From Aldehydirespirator sp965200005 (GTDB lineage: Bacteria; Actinomycetota; Acidimicrobiia; Acidimicrobiales; Aldehydirespiratoraceae): DNA of 64,000 nt. The DNA is taken from the NCBI GenBank assembly GCA_965200005.1, contig OZ241331.1, positions 992,001 through 1,056,000 on the forward strand. The letters run 5' to 3'. A program made the position numbers and the translations under genes. This document shows, in pieces, positions 8,195 to 16,288 of this stretch; position 1 is the first letter of the stretch; the number at the start of each line of letters is the position of its first letter. The notes under the pieces are model-generated. The model was not told the origin of the DNA, made no database searches, and saw only the letters and a list, made by a program, of their open reading frames with translations.

Positions 8195-9252
8195 CGTGAA
8201 GCCACTTCCCAACCTACATAAACGTCTGCCGTTGCTTTTACGGGATCGGGCGGCGGACTTTCCTTCGCAAAGGCAATCCACTCTTCGATTAACTCTCGTG
8301 TGGTTTGCTCAATCTTGTCTAGTTCAGCGGCATTCACACCACGTTCATTCAGCTCTTCGGCTGCGAGCATGATCGGATCGTGTTCCTCGCGCCAATACTT
8401 GACTTCGGCCTCAGGACGGAACTCTCCGGCAAATATCCCCTGCCAGCGCCACGTCATGAACTCAAGAAAATATGGGCCGTTGCCTGCGCGAATGTGATCG
8501 ATCGCCTCACCGACAGCCGTGCAAGCCTCAACGATGTTGTTGCCGTCTAGTTGGCGTGTCGGGAAGCCATATCCGGCCACCATGTCCACGATGTTCGCAG
8601 ATGCGTGACCCTCGCCTACTGGCATTGAGATGGCGTAGCCATTGTTGACGCAGGCATACAACACAGGCAGTTTCCAGATAGCTGCCATGTTGAGACTCTC
8701 ATGAAACTCGCCGCGCCCGACCGTGCCATCACCGATAATCGCGCACGCCACGTTCGGCTCACCTCGCATCTTGGATGCAAGTGCAACGCCGAGCACCGTG
8801 GCCATGTATGAACCTTCCACGGCGTTGTCACCGAAGTTGCCAACACCTGGATCAGCAGAGTGCAAACTGCCGCCCTTACCGCTGCACACTCCCGTTGCGC
8901 GACCGAACAATTCGGCCATGATCCGCTCGCCATTCTTGGCGTGACGTTGCTGGGCTAGCGCGTTTATGCCATGGCAGCGGTGGTCGGGAAAGAAGGTGTC
9001 GGTGGCCTTGAGATGGAACGCGAGGGCAGCTTGAGTTGCCTCTTGACCAAGACCGGTGTGCAACATGCCGGGAACATTGCCTTGCTCAAACTCTCGTTCT
9101 AGACCTTGCTCGAAGGCTCGGATTAGCCACATATCTTGATACAGGTTCATCAATGTTGATGTTTTCAAGATGTTCCCCTGTGCAGGTTGCTTGGTTGCGT
9201 TGGTGTCAACGTGTGATGGTTGGATCCGGCGAGCGTCCTCAACGTTAGACAT
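8191..9252 (-). CDS. TPP-dependent 2-oxoacid (acetoin/pyruvate) dehydrogenase E1 alpha subunit
   Basis: A 353-residue E1 alpha. The TPP-binding motif runs from GDGTVGRGEFHESL to CVNNGYAIS (about residues 172-206), preceded by GKGGSLH (the E1 alpha glycine/histidine loop) and DHRCHG. Overall it resembles AcoA-type acetoin dehydrogenase and PdhA. The stop overlaps the E1 beta start by four bases, and the start overlaps the flavin reductase stop by eight, so the operon is tightly packed. The reaction is TPP-dependent decarboxylation/cleavage with acyl transfer to a lipoyl domain. Which 2-oxo substrate is used cannot be read from the sequence. Confidence 0.92.
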   Translation of the reverse strand: MSNVEDARRIQPSHVDTNATKQPAQGNILKTSTLMNLYQDMWLIRAFEQGLEREFEQGNVPGMLHTGLGQEATQAALAFHLKATDTFFPDHRCHGINALAQQRHAKNGERIMAELFGRATGVCSGKGGSLHSADPGVGNFGDNAVEGSYMATVLGVALASKMRGEPNVACAIIGDGTVGRGEFHESLNMAAIWKLPVLYACVNNGYAISMPVGEGHASANIVDMVAGYGFPTRQLDGNNIVEACTAVGEAIDHIRAGNGPYFLEFMTWRWQGIFAGEFRPEAEVKYWREEHDPIMLAAEELNERGVNAAELDKIEQTTRELIEEWIAFAKESPPPDPVKATADVYVGWEVASR

Positions 9253-9967
9253 CTCTTGCTAAGGGCCTCACTATTGGCGTTGGTGCGGAGCCCTGACCGT
9301 CAACGGTGGATTTGTCGAAGTCGTCCCAGGGGGTGCGAGCCAGCAGGAAGGCGCCTTCAGGGACTGCCTTTAAGAACGAACGAAGTCCGAGCCGAGCTAT
9401 GGCACCAAGCCGTAGCGGGTCGATACGCCCAGCTGTGTCACAGATCACCTGGTCGTATTCGACCCAAACAACTTCACCGATTACCAGATGCACTTCGCCA
9501 AAGAGGCGTCCGGGAGTACCAAGATCAACAACCTGATGGACGATGCACTCAAGTCGAGCAAGAGCTTCTGCGATCGCGGGCGAACTGACCTTGGTGGCTT
9601 CAACGGCAGTCCAACCGGCAAGAGCAAATTCGTCGACATCTTCAGGTGACTCCATCGCCACGGTCTCAATGTGTTCTCCGAGCGCTTCGCTGGTCACATT
9701 GATCACAAAGTCACCTGAGGCCATGGCATTGAGGTAGGTATGTTTCGTTGCACCATCTGTTCGCAGCCCGATGGTGATACCAACGAGCATTGGATCCCCG
9801 GTAATCGGCAGGTAGTAGCTCATCGGAGCGATGTTGGCTGTCCCGTCTGCGCTGCGAGTTGACACCATCGCAATCGGCCGTGGCACAACAAGCTGTGAGA
9901 GCATGAACTGTCGATCCATCGGCTCGTATTGAGCAGGATCAAACGAGATCACCGTCTCAGGCTCCAT
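9245..9967 (-). CDS. Flavin reductase-like (FMN-binding split barrel) protein
   Basis: About 240 residues with the flavin-reductase split-barrel signature: VVPRPIAMVST, ANIAPMSYY, GDFVINV and the C-terminal FGEVHLVIGEV with RIDPLRLG. These enzymes reduce free FMN with NAD(P)H for a partner oxygenase, or act as FMN oxidoreductases. I prefer the ATG at 9967, just past the Rieske stop at 10009; a longer start at 10087 would overlap the Rieske gene by 79 bases and add 40 residues unlike the family. Its place right after a Rieske oxygenase suggests, but does not prove, electron supply to it, since no ferredoxin or ferredoxin reductase is nearby. Confidence 0.83.
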   Translation of the reverse strand: MEPETVISFDPAQYEPMDRQFMLSQLVVPRPIAMVSTRSADGTANIAPMSYYLPITGDPMLVGITIGLRTDGATKHTYLNAMASGDFVINVTSEALGEHIETVAMESPEDVDEFALAGWTAVEATKVSSPAIAEALARLECIVHQVVDLGTPGRLFGEVHLVIGEVVWVEYDQVICDTAGRIDPLRLGAIARLGLRSFLKAVPEGAFLLARTPWDDFDKSTVDGQGSAPTPIVRPLARDV

Positions 9968-10008
9968 CTCTGAGTGCCCCAAGTTCTCTCCGAATCCGTC
10001 CCGAATCT

Positions 10009-11175
10009 TCAGGCGGGCTGTGGCCAACTCTGTCGGTATCGCTTGACTAACCAACGATTGAACTGCACCAGAGTCTCTTCTTGCCAAGAGTAGCGGCCAC
10101 GGGGTGCGAGATGGGAAGTGAGACCTTTCTGAGTCATTTCATCAACATAGATGTCTTGAACATTGAAGTTGTTAACCCCGGCTTCGGCTGCCTCAAAGAG
10201 ATAGTCAAACAGCGGATCCTGTAATGCTGATGACTCAAAGCAATAGCCGATGTTAATCGTGATATGTCCCACATCTTGAGGACTAATGATGAAATAGGCG
10301 ATCTCATCTGGAACAATTGCTAGCGCGAGCGTTGGTGGGATTAGCACGAAGCCACCACGCCGGCGTTGATCTTCAGTCAGGTTGGGAAACACGGGCAGGA
10401 TGCAACGTTGCGTCGGGTTAAACGATGCATCCATCTCGGTGAAGTGTTGAATGCGACCGATGGCACCATCTTCTTCGTCCCAAGCCAAGAAGTCGTTCAT
10501 ATGACTGGGAGCGAAGGTTTGTAGCGGGCCGTGCAAGCGGCTGGCGTGGTATGGATCGTTGAAGTTCTCCATCATGACCTTCCAGTTCCACGCCAGATCA
10601 GGAATCGTCTTTCCTTCAATGGTTGTGGTTGAAGCCAACTCGTAGTTGTCGAGCATCTCGTCGATCTTGGTCATGGTCGGACCAAACGGCCGTGCGCCAT
10701 GATCGAAGTTCGCCATGATGAACCCTTGCCATAGTTCCACTTTGAGTTCTGGCAGTCCATGGTCGGCTCGATCAAAGCCAACTGCACGATCCATCGCCGG
10801 AGTACCAAGCAGCGAGCCGTCTAGCCCGTAACTCCAATGGTGATACGGGCATGTGAACCTTCTGCAGTTACCTGACCCGTCAGCAATGACCATCCCCCGG
10901 TGCCGACACACCGCTGACAGCACCCGCAATTCACCTACAGCATCACGTACCACGATCAGTGGCTCACCTGCGATGACAATCGTTCGAAAGTCGCCGGGCT
11001 TGGTGAGTTGATCTGCGCGCCCGACACACAACCACTCACGTTGAAATATCGCCAGACGTTCAAATTCATAGAACTCTGGCGAGGTGTACAACTGAGGCGG
11101 TAACAGGCGAGCCTCGTTCACTGGACCGATGGACTCGTCGAAGCTGGCGAGCAACTCAGGGGTCATCATCGTCAT
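10009..11175 (-). CDS. Rieske [2Fe-2S] oxygenase, alpha subunit
   Basis: This aromatic-ring-hydroxylating-type oxygenase has a Rieske cluster CRHRGM...CPYHHW (about residues 90-115) and a mononuclear-iron motif with NWKVMMENFNDPYHASRLHG (about 200). Start ATG 11175 is chosen because a strong GAGGAGGAAGAGG lies eight bases upstream; the frame itself extends further into the amidase gene. The length of about 388 residues is normal. It is encoded after the amidase and before the flavin reductase. Such enzymes cis-dihydroxylate rings or demethylate N/O-methyl groups; the substrate here is unknown. No beta subunit is adjacent in this operon. Confidence 0.92.
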   Translation of the reverse strand: MTMMTPELLASFDESIGPVNEARLLPPQLYTSPEFYEFERLAIFQREWLCVGRADQLTKPGDFRTIVIAGEPLIVVRDAVGELRVLSAVCRHRGMVIADGSGNCRRFTCPYHHWSYGLDGSLLGTPAMDRAVGFDRADHGLPELKVELWQGFIMANFDHGARPFGPTMTKIDEMLDNYELASTTTIEGKTIPDLAWNWKVMMENFNDPYHASRLHGPLQTFAPSHMNDFLAWDEEDGAIGRIQHFTEMDASFNPTQRCILPVFPNLTEDQRRRGGFVLIPPTLALAIVPDEIAYFIISPQDVGHITINIGYCFESSALQDPLFDYLFEAAEAGVNNFNVQDIYVDEMTQKGLTSHLAPRGRYSWQEETLVQFNRWLVKRYRQSWPQPA

Positions 11176-11212
11176 GGTTGGCCTCTTCCTCCTCGCCGGG
11201 TCAACTTCTGGT

Positions 11213-12916
11213 TCAACGATCTTGCCCGAGCGACGCTTCAAGTGCCGAGGCGACGCGCAAACAAAGCATGTCGCCGCGTGGCGGACCAACGATTTGGATG
11301 GCGGTCGGTCGACTCTCGTTGTTCCCAACAGGCATTACCAGTGCGGGTTGGCCCGTCACATTGAACGGCAGCAAACAGCGTGCCACCTTGTCAAGCCACA
11401 GGCGGTCACCATCGTCGAAGAAGGTGACCGGATCGGGAGCTGTGGTTGGTGTCGCCGCTGTCAACAAGACGTCAACTTTGTCAAAGATCGTGCCGATGTC
11501 TCGCTGGATTAGCGATCTGGTGCATAAGGCGCGCAAGTAGTCGTCCGCTCGGATCGTCGCACCTGCAGCCAGCCGGTGTGCAGCCGAAGGTGTGAACTCT
11601 GCGATCCGTCCCAGGTTCGCGCGATGATGCGCGGCGAACTCAGTGACCGTGATCACCCACGCAACGACTCCAGCAAGTTCGCTATGGGGGACACGCACTT
11701 GTCGTGTTGTGGCGCCAAGTTGTTCAAGTCCGGTTGCGGCCCGCTCAATCGCGGCATCCGTGCTTGTCGAGCACCTCTCACTAAGCCAGCCCGTCGCGAC
11801 CCCGACCTTGAGTTCCCGCAACGGTAGGTCACCCATGGGTTGCCAAACAGGCTGCAAGTTCCGACCGCCGGACCGTGAAGAGTAAGGGTCGGATGCATTG
11901 TGACCGGCGATCACAGCGAGCATCGCGGCTAAGTCCGATGTATTGCGTGCCATGGGACCGACATGGTCAAGCGTCCATGAAACGCCGAAGACAGCATCCC
12001 TGGGCACCCGCCCAAACGTCGGTTTGAGACCCGTCACGCCACAGTACGACGCCGGCACGCGGATAGAGCCGCCTGTGTCGGTTCCTAGAGCCAAGGGAAA
12101 CAGGCGCGCTGCGAGCCCCGCTGCTGAACCCACGGAACTGCCACCGGCCCAGCGTCGCGGAGCAGCGGGGTTGGTGGTGGGACTGCCGCACTGGTCGCCG
12201 AAAGCGAACTCTGGTGTGGTGGTCTTGGCAACGATCAACGCTCCGGCTCGTCGCAGGCGTGCAACGGCTGTGGCGTCTTGTGTCGGCACATGACCTGCTA
12301 GCAGCGGAGATCCCGCTTCAGTGCGGAGACCGGCCGTGTCGATGATGTCCTTCACCCCGACCGGCACACCCTCAAGGGGGCCTGCGGTGCCCTCTTGCCA
12401 ATTCTTCGTGGCTTGCACCGCTTGAGCCCGTGCCGCCTCATCGTTGCGAGCGACAACCGCTCCGATGTGACTGTCAAGCTCGTCGATTCGTGCGAGGCAG
12501 GCATCCAACACTTCGACCGGGCTGAAACTGCCTGCCGCATATCCGGCAAGCAGATCCATGGCGCCTAGGGCAGTCAGATCGTCGACCCTGACGTGAGAAC
12601 TCTCACGCAAATTGGCGGAGTTTGAACCTGAGCAATGACGGTTTTGGTTCGCGGCTCTCTCAGTCTCAGCGCTCTCGCCGCGTTGGCAGCTGCCGATGTC
12701 AGAGTCTCGAATACCGGAGGCAATCCAACGGTCAGAAGCGGCCGGGAGATTGCTCACGGTCAAGCGATTGTCGATCGCGCGCAGCAGTTCGAATTTGGAA
12801 GCAAGGGTTGCTTGTGATGCGGATGCCGCTTCAATGATGTGTTCGGGGATGTTTGGTTTGTCGCTGGTTACAACCCACGACTGGGTGTGACTCTTAGCGA
12901 GCATTGCAGACACCAT
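11213..12916 (-). CDS. Amidase-signature family hydrolase (long N-terminal extension)
   Basis: An amidase-signature enzyme with the complete catalytic triad: Lys in VGVKDIID, cis-Ser in GGSSVGSAAGLAA and the nucleophile Ser in GTDTGGSIRVPA. It hydrolyses an amide to acid and ammonia (substrate unknown). The core begins near DDLTALGAMDLL, about 110 residues into the frame; the preceding part (GIRDSDIGSCQRGESAETER and similar) looks poorly conserved. The true start may be as late as a TTG at 12610 or another internal codon, but none has a convincing SD. It is the first gene of the minus operon running through Rieske, flavin reductase and E1. GatA is unlikely because GatC and GatB are absent. 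Confidence 0.85.
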   Translation of the reverse strand: MVSAMLAKSHTQSWVVTSDKPNIPEHIIEAASASQATLASKFELLRAIDNRLTVSNLPAASDRWIASGIRDSDIGSCQRGESAETERAANQNRHCSGSNSANLRESSHVRVDDLTALGAMDLLAGYAAGSFSPVEVLDACLARIDELDSHIGAVVARNDEAARAQAVQATKNWQEGTAGPLEGVPVGVKDIIDTAGLRTEAGSPLLAGHVPTQDATAVARLRRAGALIVAKTTTPEFAFGDQCGSPTTNPAAPRRWAGGSSVGSAAGLAARLFPLALGTDTGGSIRVPASYCGVTGLKPTFGRVPRDAVFGVSWTLDHVGPMARNTSDLAAMLAVIAGHNASDPYSSRSGGRNLQPVWQPMGDLPLRELKVGVATGWLSERCSTSTDAAIERAATGLEQLGATTRQVRVPHSELAGVVAWVITVTEFAAHHRANLGRIAEFTPSAAHRLAAGATIRADDYLRALCTRSLIQRDIGTIFDKVDVLLTAATPTTAPDPVTFFDDGDRLWLDKVARCLLPFNVTGQPALVMPVGNNESRPTAIQIVGPPRGDMLCLRVASALEASLGQDR

Positions 12917-13036
12917 CTCAGTGTCTCACAACAACCGCTGCTCCACGCTGACGCGTCACGACAGAGAGCCTCAATTAGATAGGTCAGCGTCAAACTGCAC
13001 TACCGCGCGTGACTCAATTTGCCTAACATCGCTGCC

Positions 13037-13519
13037 ATGAGCTTTCATCACGTCGCATATGTAACGAAGGACCTTGAGGCAACACATCGCTTCTACAGCG
13101 AGCTTCTGGGATTTCAGCTGGTGCATTCAGAGTTCAGTGAGCAACCGGCTCGCAATGATCGACCCCGCGCCTGGGTTAAGCACGTGTTCTTTGACGTTGG
13201 TGATGGCGAGTGCATTGCATTCTTCGCGCTCGAGAACGCCGGTGAGAGACCCGACTACAGCACTGACTTAAGTGATTCCGTAGGTCTACCCGTGTGGGCT
13301 AATCACGTTGCGATCCGTGCCGATGATGAGACTCGCCTAGCTGTCAGTGAGCGGATGGCAGCCGTAGGCAGGAAGCCGATGATGGAACTAGACCACGGAT
13401 GGTGTTCTTCCACCTACTATGTTGATCCCAACGGCATTCTCGTGGAGTTATGTACCGACACCACCGGGATCATTCCCGATCCACACGAAGCCTTGCGAGT
13501 GATGAGAACGCCCGTCTAG
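13037..13519 (+). CDS. VOC-superfamily protein (glyoxalase/extradiol dioxygenase-like)
   Basis: About 160 residues with one full VOC module: HHVAYVTKDLEATHRFYSEL at the N-terminus, NHVAIRADDE mid-protein and YYVDPNGILVELCTD at the C-terminus, giving His/Glu metal ligands in the usual places. ATG 13037 begins exactly at the family N-terminus; the frame opens at a TTG six codons earlier. It could be a glyoxalase-like lyase or a ring-cleavage dioxygenase. It leads the plus-strand Rieske gene set and is divergent from the amidase operon, so a bidirectional promoter may lie in the 120 bases between them. Confidence 0.82.
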   Translation: MSFHHVAYVTKDLEATHRFYSELLGFQLVHSEFSEQPARNDRPRAWVKHVFFDVGDGECIAFFALENAGERPDYSTDLSDSVGLPVWANHVAIRADDETRLAVSERMAAVGRKPMMELDHGWCSSTYYVDPNGILVELCTDTTGIIPDPHEALRVMRTPV

Positions 13520-13610
13520 GTCTACGGTGAGGCTTGCCAAGGCGATGCTGTCGATTGTTGGCTCGCCGCGAGTTTGGTCTGGCTCTGGTGGCCGACACTA
13601 GGGTGCTTGC

Positions 13611-14792
13611 GTGATCGCTGACCTACAGGCTGAACCTGTCGTGGAGCGCCTCGCGAGACGTACTACGGAGACTTCTGGGTTGGTGCGTACACCGATTGAC
13701 AGCCCGATGTTGCAGCCATACGAGGTGTACGACCAGGAACTCTTTGATCTTGAGATGGTGCGAGTGTTCGGTCGGTCGTGGGTGTGGCTCGGCGACACAG
13801 AAGACCTCGTGAATCCGGGCGATTACATCACAGGAACGATTGGCTATCAGCCTGTAATGGTGGTGCGTCAGCAAGATGGTTCCATCCGTGGCTTTCTCAA
13901 TAACTGCCGTCATCGAGCGTCTGGATTGCTGTTTGAACCTTCGGGCAACTGTGGCAAGACGATGACCTGTCCGTATCACAACTGGGCCTATGCCATTGAT
14001 GGCCGACTGATCGGTGTTCCAGACCGGGTACGAATGTACCCAGACGACTTGCCTTCAGACGATTACAGCCTAGTAGAGATCCGCATTGAAGTTGCATGGG
14101 ACAAACTAGTTTTTGGCTGCTTATCTCGCAGAGCACCGTCATTCACAGATTGGATTGCCCCTCTAGCGAAGCGATATAAGCTCTATCAGTTCAGCACTTT
14201 CTCGCGCTATTACCGGGAACTTGATGAGACGTATCCGATCAACTGGAAGGCGTTCGCTGAGAACTCAAACGACGACTACCACGTTCGCTTTGTGCATCGT
14301 CGTCTCAACAGATTTCGTAAGCAGATGGATACGATCGTGCGTTTCGAGGGACGTACCTGTAGTGGGTTCAAGCCTCACTCAGATGCTGAAGATGCGGCGG
14401 GCGGTCGAGACGATCTTACTGATGAGCAACTACGAGGACACTACGCCGACTACATCTATCCCAACCTGACACCCCTGCCGTATCCGACACAGTTGATCCT
14501 GGTACGAGCCGATCCAATTGCACCGGATCGCACGCGATTGTTTAGCCGGATTTATGGCATTAACAAGACCATAGAAGAGCAAGACTTCGAACTCGATCGC
14601 CTTGCCATTACCAACCTTGAGGACACCACTATGGTCACCGAGCTAATGAAGAACTTGCGCTCACCGTTTTACCGAGTCGGACCAGCGTCAACCTGGGAAG
14701 GGCGTGCCGCTCATGTGATGAAACTGGTCCGAAATGATGTCGCCACACCATTAGCCGATGACGAGTTCACTGCACCGCTCACTAATGCATAG
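13611..14792 (+). CDS. Rieske [2Fe-2S] oxygenase, alpha subunit
   Basis: A 393-residue ring-hydroxylating oxygenase alpha subunit. The Rieske ligands are in CRHRAS...CPYHNW (about residues 103-125), and the catalytic iron site is in NWKAFAENSNDDYHVRFVH (about 212-230). The start is a GTG at 13611. It is followed, after 84 bases, by an aldolase rather than a beta subunit, though a beta subunit and another alpha lie just beyond. Substrate and ring versus methyl-group chemistry cannot be told from the sequence. It is clearly a different subfamily from the one at 10.0 kb and that at 16.3 kb. Confidence 0.9.
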   Translation: MIADLQAEPVVERLARRTTETSGLVRTPIDSPMLQPYEVYDQELFDLEMVRVFGRSWVWLGDTEDLVNPGDYITGTIGYQPVMVVRQQDGSIRGFLNNCRHRASGLLFEPSGNCGKTMTCPYHNWAYAIDGRLIGVPDRVRMYPDDLPSDDYSLVEIRIEVAWDKLVFGCLSRRAPSFTDWIAPLAKRYKLYQFSTFSRYYRELDETYPINWKAFAENSNDDYHVRFVHRRLNRFRKQMDTIVRFEGRTCSGFKPHSDAEDAAGGRDDLTDEQLRGHYADYIYPNLTPLPYPTQLILVRADPIAPDRTRLFSRIYGINKTIEEQDFELDRLAITNLEDTTMVTELMKNLRSPFYRVGPASTWEGRAAHVMKLVRNDVATPLADDEFTAPLTNA

Positions 14793-14876
14793 TTCTGATC
14801 ACCTAGGTCAGTCCTTACGACGGACTTTCCAGTTGTTGCCTAGCTATTCATCGCACAGCACGGCGAATACCGTGAT

Positions 14877-15692
14877 GTGATGATGACATCACTAGGCCCA
14901 TACTCCGCCGTCTCTGCCGGGAAGCGCCGACGCTTCCGGCGAATCTTTGCCGAAGACGGGCGCGCCCTGATCGTGGCGATGGATCATCCTGCATACATGG
15001 GGTCGGGCGTGCCTCCGCATGCGGCCCAAGCGGTGGCTTCTGCCGGTCCTGATGCGGTGCTCGCCACCTGGCAACTCGCCCGTTCACGGCCCGAGGAGTT
15101 TGCACGCTGCGGCCTGATCCTGAGAGTGGATGGTGGCATCTCCGACCTTGGCGACGCACCCAAGAGCGACACCACATCGTTGCTGTACACAGCAGAGCAA
15201 GCGATGGTGCTTGGCGCGGACGCTGTTGTGATCATGATCTTTCCCGGAACCCCCGACGAGGGCCGTTCGCTTGGCCGACTTGGCCAGTTATCAGCCGAGT
15301 GTGAGCGACTGGGACTGCTGGTGCTAGCCGAATCCATCCCGGGAGGGTGGGGCCAAAGTGTCGGCTGGACGGTTGAAAGCGTGTCTCGGGGCGCTCGCCT
15401 TGCCGTTGAACTCGGCGCAGACATGGTCAAGACGATGTGTCCAGGCCCCTCTGAAGCTTTTGCGGAGGTAGCGGCGGCGTGCCCCGCACCAGTCGTAGCG
15501 CTAGGTGGCCCCAAAGTTGACGACGTCGACCAGGTTGTTGCACACGCCGCAGGTGTCGTTGCGGCCGGTGGTCGTGGTGTGGCTTTCGGTCGCAATGTGT
15601 GGGGGGCGGATGATCCAGCCACGCTGGTGCGCCGGCTTCTGGCGGCCATTCACGGCTCCACATCAAGCGCCGCGGCGTCAGACGCGCCTTAG
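14877..15692 (+). CDS. DhnA-type class I aldolase (DeoC/LacD/FbaB family)
   Basis: A 271-residue Schiff-base aldolase of the archaeal FBA/LsrF/DhnA group. Visible are the VAMDHPAY strand (equivalent to the family's MDHG), ILRVDGG, the putative Schiff-base lysine in GADMVKTMCPG (about residue 185), VVALGGPK and the phosphate-binding GRGVAFGRNVWG. Family members include fructose-bisphosphate aldolase, LsrF and ADH synthase, so the reaction is open. It sits between a lone Rieske alpha and the beta/alpha pair, with only 18 bases to the beta subunit. An FGGY kinase and a Zn alcohol dehydrogenase 7 kb downstream could feed it a phosphorylated substrate, which is speculation. Confidence 0.85.
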   Translation: MMMTSLGPYSAVSAGKRRRFRRIFAEDGRALIVAMDHPAYMGSGVPPHAAQAVASAGPDAVLATWQLARSRPEEFARCGLILRVDGGISDLGDAPKSDTTSLLYTAEQAMVLGADAVVIMIFPGTPDEGRSLGRLGQLSAECERLGLLVLAESIPGGWGQSVGWTVESVSRGARLAVELGADMVKTMCPGPSEAFAEVAAACPAPVVALGGPKVDDVDQVVAHAAGVVAAGGRGVAFGRNVWGADDPATLVRRLLAAIHGSTSSAAASDAP

Positions 15693-15710
15693 CACAGTCG
15701 CTACGGGTGC

Positions 15711-16283
15711 TTGGCAGTGTCAGCAACTCCTCTGGGATCGGCCGTTGACAATCGGCTTTATGAGCAAATAGCTGAACTTGTTTCGCCGGATGCTGCTGAT
15801 CGTGGTGTCGGTGATCTCCGCTTACGTCCGACGGTTGAACAGGCCCTATTCCATGAGGCGCGTCTGCTTGATGAGCGTCGTTATCGCGACTGGCTAAGTC
15901 GGTTTACCGACGATTGCATTTACTGGATTCCGCTTGATCCGGCTGGCGACCCCCGCCATCAAGTGTCATATCTGTTTGATGATCTCCGTCGAATGCATGA
16001 TCGGATCGGTCTCCTAGAAACGGGATGGGCACACGCACAACAGCCCCCATCACGAACCTGTCGCACAGTTTCTAACGTTGAAGCGTGGACGTTGCCCGAC
16101 GGTGATGTGCTCACAAGTTGTTCGACAGTCACTTGGGAGCACCGTCGCGACCGTATGACACCGTTCGTGAGTCACAACTGTTTTGTGTTGGCTTCGTTGG
16201 GAGAGCAGTGGTCGATCAGATACAAGATCGTACGGCTAGTCAACAGTCGCAGTGACGTCCCTAAGTTTTCCTTCGTGCTGTAA
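15711..16283 (+). CDS. Ring-hydroxylating dioxygenase beta (small) subunit
   Basis: A 190-residue NTF2/SnoaL-fold small subunit: VEQALFHEARLLDERRYRDW, YWIPLDP, DRIGLLETGWAHAQQPPSRT and a C-terminal WSIRYKIVRLVNS, all typical of BphE/NahAd-like beta subunits. It stabilises the alpha3beta3 hexamer and has no catalytic residues. The stop is five bases before the next Rieske alpha, so this pair is the most likely true complex. It is the only beta subunit among three alpha subunits in the window. A GTG start at 15711 is used; a short distance to the aldolase stop suggests one transcript. Confidence 0.88.
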   Translation: MAVSATPLGSAVDNRLYEQIAELVSPDAADRGVGDLRLRPTVEQALFHEARLLDERRYRDWLSRFTDDCIYWIPLDPAGDPRHQVSYLFDDLRRMHDRIGLLETGWAHAQQPPSRTCRTVSNVEAWTLPDGDVLTSCSTVTWEHRRDRMTPFVSHNCFVLASLGEQWSIRYKIVRLVNSRSDVPKFSFVL

Positions 16284-16288
16284 CGCTG

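Noticed and set aside
10009..10087. Longer start of the flavin reductase overlapping the Rieske gene
   Set aside because: The 40 extra residues do not resemble the family; ATG 9967 lies just after the Rieske stop.
14984..15649. Minus-strand open frame of 221 codons
   Set aside because: It is antisense to the DhnA-type aldolase, is Ser/Pro/Ala-rich and lacks motifs.
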